Assembly (NCBI GenBank): GCA_963575745.1
Contig: CAUYUJ010015704.1
Location: 476,122-540,121, forward strand
Reading direction: 5' to 3'
Origin: Prorocentrum cordatum
Lineage: Eukaryota > Sar > Dinophyceae > Prorocentrales > Prorocentraceae
DNA: 64,000 bases
Shown here: positions 1 through 10,305 of the stretch, one piece after another
How positions within the stretch are numbered: the stretch's first letter is position 1
Layout: each line of letters starts with the position of its first letter
Notes under the pieces: generated by a model
What the model was told of the DNA's origin: nothing
Database searches by the model: none
The model's input: the letters and a program-made list of their open reading frames with translations, nothing else
Program-made: the position numbers and the translations under genes

Positions 1-1085
1 ACCACGGTCAGACGGCCACGGTGAAAACCGACGTCCGTTGCCGACCATTCGCCCTACTCCGAGGCCCCCAACAGGGTGGCCCTCTCAGCAGCTTGCTGTT
101 CAACTCGCTGCTGCAGCACATCGTGCAACCGCTCGCCGACAAGTGGGCGGCCACCAACCTTGGAATGCAACTTGGCGACGCCAGGGCGAGCGCACTCGCG
201 AACCTCCGCTTCGCGGGCGACGTGCTGACACGATTGAAAACCATGCTCGCCGACATGGTCACAGCGTCGCGGCGCCACGGTCTTGAGCTACGCCCGGCTG
301 CGACCAATATCATGACGAACCTCAGCAAACGCACAGGCAGAGCATGCGCACGCTCAGCAGACATCGGCACAATTATGTACCTCTGCCAGTTGATCACGTT
401 CCACAACACGACGGCCACGGAACTACAACGCCGACTCCGGTCATCGAGGGCGACCTTCCACCACCACAAGCACGTATTGACCAGCTCGAACTATCAGTTT
501 TCCCACCGACTCCGGCTTTCCGATTCCACGGTTTCGCCCACAACGCTATGCTTCATCAGCGTGGACACTCGCGGAACCTCAGCGACGGCAGGTGCACACC
601 ACCCAGGTGTACATGGTCCGCATGATCATCAGCACCCCAAGACGCCGACATCCACGACCATCATCCGACCTCATCGCCCCATACCGCGACAGCTTCTACA
701 CCGCATCCGACGCTCGACTCCGACGCTACATCTTCCACATAAGATGTAGACATCAATCCACCTGTGGCCAGCGACGACCACGTCCACGAGGGCATGCAAC
801 TTGGAGAACACATCGCCGACGACAGCGACGACCTCGAGCCATGTGTCGACTTTGCGCGCCGAGCAACTCACCGCGCGACGCATCTCCTGCAGCGTCACAA
901 CGTGGAGCTCTGGACTCTGGGCTACACAGCGACGTCTGACACGGCGTTTCGCAAACACTGGCCAGCCACCCGATTCACAAATGGACAAAATCTGTCGTCC
1001 ATTGGTACCCTACGTACAACCACCGTCAGAACGGAAGGAGGGCGTCAGGTCGACAAGCCAAGCGTTAGGATGACGACCCGACGAA
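1..1085 (+). pseudogene. LINE reverse transcriptase, C-terminal part (decayed, cut by window edge)
   Basis: Decayed end of a non-LTR retrotransposon polyprotein; the 5' part lies outside the window. Frame 3 carries a motif-B-like QQGGPLSSLLFN near 66-110 and the catalytic box as LRFAGDV (FAGD at 210-221) where FADD is expected, so the first catalytic aspartate is lost (GGC at 216). Further on come YLCQLITF (about 378-401), the thumb-like RMIISTPRR in another frame (about 607-640) and a C-terminal stretch LEPCVDFARRATH in a third frame (about 826-870). The order matches dinoflagellate and algal LINEs, but at least two frameshifts and several stops separate the pieces. Non-functional. Family assignment is confident; the exact clade is not. 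Confidence 0.7.
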
Positions 1086-1439
1086 TTACCTTCGAGCCCA
1101 GCTCCCTGACCGACACCCGGTCACCCCGCATAACCTCCGACATTTTCGCGGCCTGAATGGAATGACATCATTTGGATGACTACAGCCGCCGACACCACAT
1201 TATGGTTGCAGCTCGAGGAGGGATTCATCAGAGCACCAGCGCGGAGAACCAGGACTGCAAGACATGACATCCGACACCAGCATGCACCACGACGCCAGCT
1301 ATGCGCGCTTCGTCCATGTTGACAGTCGGACCCCATCCTAGTCAATCGGCATTAAACATAGAGGCTCCGACCTGAACCTTCGCACCCTAATGATGACGGA
1401 GACCGATCCGAGAGCGAGCGCGACTGGAGGGAAGGATCC
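1086..1439. other. no feature seen
   Basis: Mixed-composition sequence after the LINE tail. I see no motif, repeat or coding-like frame that I can support. Confidence 0.4.
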
Positions 1440-1600
1440 AAGACAGCCTTCTGGAAGACCAGAAGAAGGCAACATTCATGGTCGCAATGTTATTCGAGGG
1501 GCCCAGCACCCGGCCGGGCACCCGGGCACCCAGGCACCCAGGCACTTTGCTGCCCAGGCACGGGCCCGGGCGCCTGGTCCGCCAGCCCCCCGGATTCCCG
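1440..1600. repeat. dispersed repeat, copy 1 of 2 (CCCGGGCA-rich)
   Basis: Shares a clear direct-repeat match with 3009-3160: both begin with CTGGAAGACCAGAA, continue through CATTCATGGTC and a run of GGGCACCCGGGCA-like units, and end in GGGCGCCTGG. The CCCGGG units are themselves palindromic. No coding support. Confidence 0.7.
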
Positions 1601-1999
1601 ACCCCCCGGCGATTTCACAAATACGTAGGACTGAAATCCCAGCCGTATTGTCCAATATTCTTTGATGTCCATTTCCTCCCTGCGGCAGAAATGCCATCCC
1701 TACGTTTTTTTGTTGAGGCGTAAATATCCCCCCTTGTGTTTCGAATCGTTTGTAGCGCATGTCCGACACACGGCATCACCATATAATCGACCAAAGCACG
1801 GCCGATCCGAAGTCAGGGACCTGGATACACGCGCCCGGTTATTCGGCACCAGCGCATCCAGGCACACGGTCACCCCGGCAACTTCGGCAAACCTCTACAG
1901 GTCTTCACAGCCCGCCCCAACAGTTGGAAATTGGTTATCTGTTCGGCGACCTTATTGGCGGACTGGGGTCTGACCAAAAACAGGCAACAATTGTTTCTG
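1601..1999. other. no feature seen
   Basis: Moderate-GC sequence with some short GGCACC-type units resembling the neighbouring repeat, but nothing that supports a gene. Confidence 0.35.
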
Positions 2000-2014
2000 C
2001 GCGGCAGCCGCCGC

Positions 2015-2130
2015 ACAACAACTTCGACGACGACCACAACGACTACGATTGCGATTACGATTGCGATTGTGCGTGCAACCATGACTACGATTACGACTAC
2101 TATCGCGACTACAATCGCCAATCACGAGTA
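2015..2130. repeat. degenerate ACTACGATTGCG-type microsatellite
   Basis: Runs of GACTACGATT and GATTGCGATT, with a shorter similar tract at 2320-2375. Open frames across it (poly-Asp/Tyr or poly-Val/Ile) are consequences of the repeat. Confidence 0.75.
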
Positions 2131-2149
2131 CAACCGCGATTACACTCAC

Positions 2150-2310
2150 AACCATTGATTCCTATTGCAATCCCATGAGAAGATGCTCACACATCCTCTC
2201 GCGTGTAGGCTCGCACAAAATCGATTATTCCCTTTGAGCAAGAAACCCCCAACATGTACCAGCCCGCCCAACAATAGAGGGACAATCATCCCCGCTGCGA
2301 CGACGGCGCG
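2150..2310. repeat. direct repeat unit 1 (~155 bp)
   Basis: Matches 2382-2545 in order: ATTGATTCCT, TTGCAATCC, AGATGCTCA, CTCGCGTGTAGG, GGATTATTCCCTT-like, CAGCCCGCCCAAC. Together with the microsatellite that follows each copy, the unit repeats every ~230 bp. Confidence 0.75.
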
Positions 2311-2381
2311 TACGATTATGACTGCGATTACGACGACAACCACGATTACGACTACAACCACGACTATAATCATGATTCCAA

Positions 2382-2545
2382 TCATTGATTCCTCTTGCAA
2401 TCCTCCTGAGCAGATGCTCAAACATCCGCTCGCGTGTAGGGTCGCCCATACTGGATTATTCCCTTGGAGCCCCCCCCAAACATTACCCAGCCCGCCCAAC
2501 CGTAGAGGGGAAATAGTCTTCGCCGTGACGACGACGACGACGACG
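2382..2545. repeat. direct repeat unit 2 (~160 bp)
   Basis: Second copy of the unit at 2150-2310, with scattered substitutions. It runs into a GAC microsatellite as the first copy does. Confidence 0.75.
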
Positions 2546-2935
2546 ACGATAAAGACCACGACGGGGAGCAGGAGGAGGAGGAGGAGGAGGAGATGGGGGA
2601 GGAACAGGAGGAGCAGGAGGAGCAGGATGAGATGGAGGAGGAGGAGGGGGGGTAGGAGGAGGCGGAGGAGGAGGAGGAGGAGGAGGCGGAGGAGTCCCGA
2701 CGACCTTCCGAACAAAGTAGTTCGAACATGTTATGTGTTTGTTTGTTTGTTTGTGCTCTCTCTCTCTCACTCTCTCTTTTCCTTTCTCCTTCTCCTCCGC
2801 CTCTTGTTTCTGCCTGTTCTGACAGATGAGGAGGAAGAGGACGACGAGGAAGAGGAGGAGGAGCATGATGAGATAGAAGAGGAGGAGGAGGAGGAGGAGG
2901 AGGAGGAGGGAGAGGAGGAGCAGGAGGAGAAGGTG
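2520..2935. repeat. GAC/GAG/AGG trinucleotide tracts
   Basis: Two purine-rich trinucleotide blocks (2520-2700 and 2825-2935) separated by a CT-rich spacer holding GTTTGTTTGTTTGT and (CT)n. The long Glu/Arg-rich or Ser/Pro-rich reading frames here are repeat artefacts. Confidence 0.85.
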
Positions 2936-3008
2936 GGGCGATTTGTACTCCCTGCCGAGAGAAACAGGGGTGGGGCTCCCCTCGAAATTGAAGACCTCCT
3001 GACAGCCC

Positions 3009-3160
3009 CAGGGATAGACTGGAAGACCAGAAACGGGCACATTCATGGTCCCAATGTTGATTCGAGGGACCCAGGGCACCCGGGCATCCGGGCACCAGGG
3101 AACCCTGCTGCCCGGGCACGGGCTCGGGCGCCTGGCCTCCCTCCCGGGCCCCAAGCACTG
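3009..3160. repeat. dispersed repeat, copy 2 of 2
   Basis: Second copy of the 1440-1600 repeat. Its left edge abuts the end of the GAG tract region. Confidence 0.7.
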
Positions 3161-3600
3161 ATCATTATATCTAGTCCCAACCGTTCTATCCAGGCCCAGG
3201 GCAGGGTCACCCATGGCACCCATACATTACCATCTTCGCGTCCTACACACATAGCCCATGGCCCCCATATAGAGTCGCCCATTACCATCATCATCTACAG
3301 GGTCGCCCATGGCACCCATATATCGGGATTTACCCAAAAGGGGGTTCAGCGACAAGGGGGTGGTGTAATAGATTTGGTGCAATTGATTTGTGGGATTGTA
3401 ATAGATTTGTGGCGTGCAATACATTTCGGGGCGCAAATGTATTGTTGGTTTTTCGCGCGCAATGCATGCGCCGCAGAACAATGCAAAAAAATTCTCTGGC
3501 GCAATACATGTGCAATACCATTGTCCCAAATCTATTGCACCAGCCCCTTTTAGCTTGACCCCCTTTAAGAATATATCACGAACATAACCTCATGCCCGTG
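3161..3600. other. AT-richer spacer with GCCCATGGCACCCATA units
   Basis: Three loose copies of a CCCATGGCMCCCATA unit lie at about 3209, 3259 and 3303. From 3360 the sequence becomes AT-richer with repeated GCAATACAT / TGCAATNNATTTGT words. No gene seen. Confidence 0.4.
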
Positions 3601-4165
3601 AGAATAAACACTAGGGGATAATAAAGTTCGGGGTTCAGGGAGAGATAATAAAAGTAGCCCAGCAGACCTCAGCATAATCTCGAAGTAAGAGATGATCAAG
3701 AGGAGACCAAGCCGAGCACGTTTTGAGACATCCTTGGCGTTTAGTTTTCATAGAAATATCCTCAACAATGGCTTATCTCTCGTGAAAATTGTTTTTGTTA
3801 AGTGCTCGTGTAGGGTAGCTCATGTGCCTCAATTTCCATGGATAATCAACCCCAGAGATAAAAAAAGTTCAGGCGAGCGTGGGGACAGAGAGAAATATAA
3901 AAGAAGAATAATACAGTAGAAGACTAAAAAGAAAGAATAAGAAGAGGATAATAAGAAGAGGACGAAGAAAGGAAAAATCTAAAGTTCCAAATCTATCAAT
4001 TTTAATTTACAAACGCTTTATGAAAATTGATTTTTAAAAGTGCTCGTGTAGGGTAGCTCATGTGCTTCATTTTCCATGGATGCTCAACCCCAGGGATAAA
4101 AAAGTTCAGGCGAGCGTGAGGACAGATAGAAATATAAAAGAAGAAGAGGAAAGTAGAAGAATAAT
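3600..4165. repeat. AT-rich tandem repeat, period about 238 bp
   Basis: The word AGTGCTCGTGTAGGGTAGCT occurs at 3801 and at 4039. Around it both copies hold TTTCCATGGAT, TCAACCCCAG, AAAAGTTCAGGCGAGCGT and GAAATATAAAAGAAGAA in the same order. A shorter relative (AATAAAGTTCGGGGTTCAGG) lies near 3620. AT-rich against a GC-rich background. Confidence 0.8.
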
Positions 4166-4579
4166 AAGAACATTGCTCGTTTCGTTTGAGTCTGCCTCCC
4201 AAAATTATTGGTTTCGCTTGACACATCCTGAAAAAGTGTGATCGCTTCGCTTGATGTTGCTATATCAACATCGCTTGATGTTGCTATCTCAACATAGCGT
4301 TTCGAGGTGATAATGAAGTTCGGCCTCAGCGCTCGCCGCCCAATTTGAATTGTGTATAGGGCGACGATAATCAACTCTAAACACTGAAGGGGGGGGTCCC
4401 TTTATTATCATCGGCATGCGGCTACGCCTTCCCAAGGAGGTGTGTTCGCACGTGCATATACACATTCCTAAATTCACACGTGTGAATGCGACGTACGTGC
4501 GTATGTATACGTACGTATGAGTCTATGTTTATACCTCGATCCTCGAGAGGCTCGAGGAGTTTTCCTCGTCCTTGGGTGC
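4166..4579. other. no gene seen; short duplications
   Basis: Contains a doubled TCGCTTGATGTTGCTATATCAA-type word (4252-4295) and alternating ACGTACGT sequence (4490-4520). Nothing coding. Confidence 0.35.
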
Positions 4580-5990
4580 CCAGTCAACCCGCGAAGCTCG
4601 ACGGCCGCCCATCGCGGCGAAATAGGAGACTGGGCTCGCTCGAATCCTGTGCCGAAAATGGCTTGGGAATTGGATGTGCCGTGGGCCGACCTGGAACCCC
4701 TAGGGAATCCTGTGGATCTGAAAACTTAAGATTCCCTGGGCATTCTCTCGGAGGATCCGGTCCCAGGTGGTCTCGGGTCCTGGTCAGGACGTTGTCCGCC
4801 CAGAAGCGGCGGGCACACCATAACGTCGATCTTTGTGCCGAGATGGTCTTCATACACTCCTTGGTGGGTGCTCCACGAAAGGGGCCGCCCACATGTACGT
4901 GTTCAACGCCCACTTCACGACCTGCTCCCGCAACTCGGCTCCGCCTGGGACACACCGAGCGCGCCAGGCTGCATCAGCCTCTGGATTCCAACCGTCCCTC
5001 GGGGGCGGCAAATGCGGTCGGAGGCCAGACGCTGGCTGAGTGAGCACGCCCAGGTGCTCGGCGGCGCCAGGCCCGCCCACAGCTGCCGCTTGCCGTCGTT
5101 TACCGTCAAACCGACAGCGATGTCGAACTGCTGGGTGACCTCCAGCTGGGATTGGAGGTCCTCCAACGTGCTCGTTTTCAGCGACCCGTCGTCCACGTAG
5201 CTCCAGTGGCCAGCCCCGCGGGCGCCCACCAGCCGGTGCCACGGTGCCAGCACAAGGTAGAGCATTCGGCGGCGAACCGGGTCACCCGCGGAAATCCTTT
5301 TATTGGGACAAAGGGGTTCGGCCATTTCCCCGGCCAAAGCGCAAAAACGAGGCGCAGTCCAGCCAGCGACGAGAGAATTCACCAAGGGAGGGGCCCCCCC
5401 CCGCCCCCAGCCCGCTCGAATGTTCTCCTGGCCACCTCTGGAGGGACCCTGTCGAAGGCTTGTATCAAATCTACCTCCGCCCCAGATGGCCCCTCCGCAG
5501 ACAACCAAGAGGCCTCCGACGCGACCGCGCCCGCCTCGCCGTAGGCTTCGGTCCGCCCAGGCGGGAGGCACCGCAACAGCGTGGCGTGCCACACCCTGTG
5601 CCAGACGCTGGCCTCGCAGACCAGGCGGCTGTCCGAGGACCCCCGTTTGGGGATACCCGCCATTTGGGAGGCAAACGTGCTCTCAGGGAAAACGTCCGTC
5701 CTGGAACCGTTAGATTGCACTGGTAGAGGAACTACAGTGTTTAGGGCAAGAACAACTCCCCAACAAAAATGTTGCCGCGCCAGCAAGGCAGGCATCGGTT
5801 GTCGGGGGATTCGCCGCGATCAATCGTGCGGGTGGGGTCACCCTTCTAAGCCCGTCGAGTACATGGGCGTTTTTCTGCGTCCAAGCGTCATCGTCAACTT
5901 CGTCGCATCGTCGCTGCGGTCTCATCGCGGCTTGCATGATAACACGGCGCAGGCAATCGCGCCCGCCAGGCTTTGACGAGCAATTGCAGC
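4580..5990 (-). pseudogene. LINE reverse transcriptase (decayed, minus strand)
   Basis: Reads from high to low coordinates. Motif 1 region: IPKRGSSDSRLVCEASVWHR (about 5690-5620), matching the LIPK.GG.RPI...RVW pattern of LINE RTs. Motif A: EVDLIQAFDRV (about 5460). Motif B-like: ISAGDPVRRRMLYLVLAPWH. Motif C: an intact YVDD at 5188-5199, followed by the ..VGLTVND.K.. segment. Downstream pieces (HLPPPRDGWNPEAD, then VVKWALNTYMWAAPFVEH) lie in another frame near 5000-4860. Motifs A and C are in different frames, and the switch falls at a run of nine C at 5394-5402. The catalytic residues survive but the frame does not. Confidence 0.75.
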
Positions 5991-6065
5991 GAATGTGCCC
6001 CGCAGATGAGGTGCGCGACGGAACCTCGTGAAAATCATAGACGCTGCGCGCGCTCCAACCAGCCC

Positions 6066-6620
6066 GTTCAGAAACGATCCCCGCGCGAGTTGCCCTGGTC
6101 AGGGAAGCGCAGCGGCATGTAGTCCACTAGTGAGCCACATAAGAGGCGGAGGTGGACGAGGAGGGCGAGCAGAAAAAAAAGGAAGTTGTGAGGGACACAG
6201 CCCATCCAGGAACGATTCCCAGGGGAGTCGTCTGTAGGAGGGGCGTCGGTGAGAACAGAGTGACAGAAGGAGGCGAAATGCGGTGACGTTTCGCACCAGG
6301 GAGCCTTTTGGAGCCATCTTGGGGCAATTTTGGAAGCATGTGGGGCTCTGTTGAGACCCTCATGGTGCCCTCTTCGGGCTCTCTCAGGGCATTTTTCGGG
6401 GCCTTGAACCCCTCTTGGGGCCGCTTCGGAGGCCATCGATGCAAAAGGGGGGTTCTTAATGTCAGCCCCCCCGTCGAGAGCTGAAAAACAGCCTCCTGGA
6501 GCCCTCTTGGGGCGCTCTTCAGGCGCTCTCAGGCGCTCCGGGGGCTGTCTTGGAGCCCACTTCGTCTCCTCCTGAGGCTCTTCTTTGCGATGTTGGAGAC
6601 ATCTTACGCTCCAGAGCTGA
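6066..6620. repeat. 560-bp dispersed repeat, copy 1
   Basis: Co-linear with 9341-9935. Shared landmarks in order: AGAAACGATYCCCGCGCGAG, GCATGTAGTYCAYTAGT, a second AACGATTCCCAGGGGA, GGAGGCGAAA, then TTGG-phased text and the near-identical GGGGGCTGTCTTGGAGCCCA / CTTCGTCTCCTCCTGAGGCT stretch. Same orientation in both copies. Non-coding. Confidence 0.85.
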
Positions 6621-7210
6621 TCGGAAGCGACACGACGCGAAACCATATACCATCGGATCTTTTCAGTTCTAGAAGGATGTTTTACCTCTCGGAAGCGTTC
6701 TTGGAAGGCTTCGTGGCAACTTGGAGATGTCTTTAGGCGGTATTGAGGCCTCTTCGAGGCGCGTGTGAGGCGATCTTAAAGCACATTGTGGTGTATTGTG
6801 CCATCTTGGGAGCCGTCTTGGGTCTTCTGAAGCCCTCTTGTAAGCCCTCCACCGTTGACCCCCCTGGCAACGTGCCGCGAGAGACATCAAACCAACGTTT
6901 AATACTCGCATGTATTGGGCGGCGCCTCTGGTGCACACTCGTGCTGGTGAATCTAGCGCACTTGGTGTACGCTGGCGTTTCGCCTGAACCATCCTCAAAA
7001 CTTCGTCCCAGTGTACACCATGTGCGCGCCGGGGGGGGGGGCGTTCCAGTGTACACCAAGGGTTGGCCTCTACGCCGCCGTACGTGTCATCTCCCCCTCT
7101 CTCCCCCTCCCAGTCCCCTCTCTCTCTACAAACCCCCCTTCGGCGCCCTCCTGAGATCTGGGATGGCTCCCCCCTCGACCCCTTACTGAGATTCTATAGG
7201 CTTACGCCAC
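6621..7210. other. spacer with weak TCTTGG units and CAGTGTACACCA pair
   Basis: Some TCTTGG-type units (6680-6860). CAGTGTACACCA appears twice (about 7010 and 7051). No gene seen. Confidence 0.4.
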
Positions 7211-8989
7211 ATCCGCCGACCCCTCATCTTGGCGGTCTTGCCGGAACCTCGGGTTCACAGCCCGCAGTTGCCAGGCGTATCAGTGCGGCGGCGCGTGCAA
7301 GAGAAGACTACCGACGTCGGCGTTCTCCGGGAACCCTGCCAACGTCGCACGCGATGCAAAAAAGGGCACCCTGATATGCAAGACCTGCAAATGATGCCCA
7401 ATCGGGGGCGCGCGTGCGGGGGAGGACAGGGGGGAGGGGGAGAGAGGGATGGGGGGTGAGGCGGAGGATGGGGGGAGAAGAATCGGGGAGGAAGAGGAGG
7501 AGGCGGGGGAGGAAGAGGAGGAGTGGGCGAGGAGGAGGTGGAGGAGGAGGAGAAGAGGGGGAGGACGGGGACACAGAGACGAAACTCTGGGATATGTGCT
7601 ATTGGTTAGAAACTTGTTGTATGTGTATAGGGATCTCGCGGCACGCCTCTCGGGGACCTTTGGAAAGCAGTTTTGAACCCACCTGGCGGCCGAGGTGGAG
7701 GAGGAGGAGGAGGAGAAGGAGGAAGGGGACACAGAAACAAGGCTCTGGGTTATGGGTTTTGGGTTAGGGCCGTCTTGCACCAGCTTGGGACCAATTTGGA
7801 GACAGGTTTTGCCGTCTTGGGGTCGTCTTAGGCCGAATTGGGAGGCGTCCTGGGCCGTGTTGGGATTCTCTGGGGCCGTCTTGAGGCCCTCTTGGGGCGC
7901 CGTGGGGCGATCTTGGAGGCTCTTTGGGCTACGTGAGCCGACGGAAGCCGGGAAAGGCAACAATTGCAAACATGTTCAACAACGCAATGGAAATGTAATG
8001 AAATGCGTAATGTGCGCCTCTTTCAGATGTCCTGGGGGTCTTCTTGGAGACTTCGTGGGCGATAGTGAAAGCCTTGTCGGCCATCTTGAGGCCATTTTGG
8101 GCCGTCTTCGAACGTTCTTGGGCCGTGTTGGAGCCATCTTGGGCCGTTTTGGAGCCATCCTGGGCCGTTTTGGAGCAATCTTGGCCTCGAGAGCGCGAAT
8201 CATTTTTTTGTGCGCAAACGCAACCCCGCCACCGTGCCTGGGTTGTTGATATGAGACTTGTGCGGTGATCGTTGGGATCTCTTGGGGGGCTTTTCGCGGG
8301 ACTCTTGGAGGCAGTTTCGAAGCCTCTTGGGGGCCGTTTTGGAGCCTCTTGGGGGCCTCTTGGGGCCTCTTGTGGGCGTCTTGGGGGCCTCTTGGGGCCT
8401 CTTGGGGCCTTCTGGGGCCGCCTTGGGGCGGAAGGCTCGGATTGTCGGTTCGGGCTCCCCCTCTTGGGCACCTCTTGGGGCCGTCTTGGGGCCCTCTTGG
8501 GCTGTCTTGGGGGCCTCTTGGGCCGTCTTGGCGCCCTCCTGGGCCGACTTGGGCGCCTCTTGGGGGCCTCTCGGGGCGGTCTTGGGGTGCTCTGGGACCG
8601 TCTTCAACGCCGTGAAGGCCGAGAAGTAGTATGTGATCAAAATGTACGTTTTCCCATAGGAATTGACGATTTTCGGCGCTTCGGCCCTTCTGAGGACTGC
8701 TCTTGGAGGCGTCTTGGGCCGTCTTGGAGGCCTCTAGGCTCGTCTTGGGGGCATCTTGGGCGTCTGGGAGCGCTCGTTTGGCGCCTCGGAGCTCTCGTGA
8801 GCCGTCTTGGAGGAGTCTTGGGGCCTTCTTGGCCCGTCTTGATCCCCTTTTGGGCCCAAAAGAGCCCCGTGGTGCGCTCGTCTGCGGCCCGGGGGGGGGG
8901 GGTCAAATCTCCGGTTTGGGGTCCCAGGGGGGGGGTTAGGGGGGGGGAACTATCTCACACGCCTAGAGACCCACAAGGGGTCGGCGGAT
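7211..8989. mobile_element. TIR-bounded element a (1.78 kb)
   Basis: Bounded by a perfect 14-bp inverted repeat: ATCCGCCGACCCCT at 7211-7224 and its reverse complement at 8976-8989. Just inside the right end is CTCACACGCC (8954-8963), also present at the right ends of the segments at 36737-37691, 45179-45742 and 52227-53167. The interior is non-coding: GGA-rich low complexity (7410-7570, 7695-7730), then helical-period TCTTGGGGCC arrays (7770-8850). No transposase. Non-autonomous mobile DNA or introner-like element is inferred. Confidence 0.55.
7770..8850 (+). repeat. TCTTGGGGCC arrays, period 10-11 bp
   Basis: Four blocks (7770-7935, 8035-8185, 8275-8620, 8690-8850) of TCTTGGGGCCG / TCTTGGGCTG units. 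In 8468-8600 consecutive units measure 11,11,10,11,10,11,10,11,11,11,11,10 bp. The (LGPSWG)n-like reading frames are produced by the repeat and open in several frames at once. Blocks are separated by less repetitive spacers, one containing GTACGTTTTCC (8645). Confidence 0.85.
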
Positions 8990-9340
8990 TTCAGCCAGGG
9001 CGCGGCGCCCCAGGCTCACGAGGGACGCCGTGTGTGCTGAAGAACATCGCCTCTGTATGGGCTCCGAATTCTGGACGCGTCCCGCATCCCCACCAGCCGG
9101 CGGCCTGCCCACTTCGGTTCGGGCTGCTGCGCCTAAGTGCGATTGCCCTGTGAATTTAGTTCATTTTGTTATGTGCACGTGCAACTGCGGGTTTGTCTTG
9201 CAGGTGCGAGCTTTGTCCGCCGACTCTGGCGGCAATTGTCTTGCAAATCAGCCCCGTAACGTGACCCGGACGCCGCTTCCGCTCCCTGTCCGTTGCCTCG
9301 GAGCCGCCGACCAAAAAAAGTATCCCCATCAGCCCATCCA
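8990..9340. other. no feature seen
   Basis: Spacer between element a and the second 560-bp repeat. Nothing that I can support. Confidence 0.35.
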
Positions 9341-9935
9341 GAAACGATTCCCGCGCGAGATGCGCTGATCAGAGAAGTGAAACAGCATGTAGTTCATTAG
9401 TAGGCCGCATAAGAGGTGGAGGTGGAGGATGAGGAGGGCAGGAGAAAGAGGAAATAGTGAAGGCGATAGTCCAGAAACGATTCCCAGGGGATTGTGTAGA
9501 GGTGGGGCGCAGGTGGGCATATAGTAACACATGGAGGCGAAAAATGGTTAACCCAATCTTCGGGGAGCTCCTGGAGCCGTCTTGGGATAATCATGAAAGC
9601 CTTCGGAGCTCTCTTGGTGCGCTCTTGGGGCCCTTTTGGGGGCTTTTCTGGGGGGTCTTCAGGGTCTACATGGGAAACCTTGGAGGCCATCGAAAAAGGG
9701 AGGGGTGGGGTTCGTGGTGTCAGCGCCCCCGACGGAAGCTGAACATAGCCTGCTGGGGCCCTCTTGGGAAGATCTTCAGGCGCTCTCGGGCGCTCTGGGG
9801 GCTGTCTTGGAGCCCACTTCGTCTCCTCCTGAGGCTCTCCTTTGCGACTTGGGACTGTCTTAGAGCCTTCCTGGGCGCCTTGTAGGGCGCTTTTCGTACG
9901 ATCTTGGAGCCATTTTGAGGCCTCCAAAGCCGATC
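9341..9935. repeat. 560-bp dispersed repeat, copy 2
   Basis: Second copy of 6066-6620. With copy 1 it flanks element a at distances of 590 and 350 bp, in direct orientation. Confidence 0.85.
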
Positions 9936-10305
9936 AGAAACAACAAAGGAAAGACCGCAACAAAAACTAGTAAGAACATAACGCAGGAAACGCGCATCGC
10001 GCCAATCTCCTGCACCTGTCGCGAAGGACACACGTACGCAATTCCGTTCCGCGCAACGCGCGGACAGAGACGGGCCATATCGATGAGCACGCATCGTTGC
10101 TAAGCGTTGATTGGCGTGCGCCTGGCGTAAGCGCCGCGAGAGCGTTTTGTCCGCGCGGTATAGTATATCGCCGTGCGGCTCGCACCAAAACCATGACGTG
10201 GGTGCATTGTGGTGGAGATGATGGTCCATCGTGGGGTAAATCCAAGCATCGGTGCATGACCGAATCGTCGTTGCTCCTGTTGCGCTTCTCCGCGCTAGGT
10301 GCCAG
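9936..10305. other. no gene supported
   Basis: A minus-strand frame at 9930-10010 is hydrophobic, but it lies in AT-rich sequence with no other support. Confidence 0.3.

Noticed and set aside
8272-9153. LGPSWG-type repeat protein frames
   Set aside because: Helical-period arrays give similar peptides in several frames and on both strands. Units drift in length (10 or 11 bp), which would shift the frame.
9930-10010. Minus-strand hydrophobic segment (FLLVFVAVFPLLFLIGF)
   Set aside because: AT-rich sequence in a spacer without splice or start context; probably chance.
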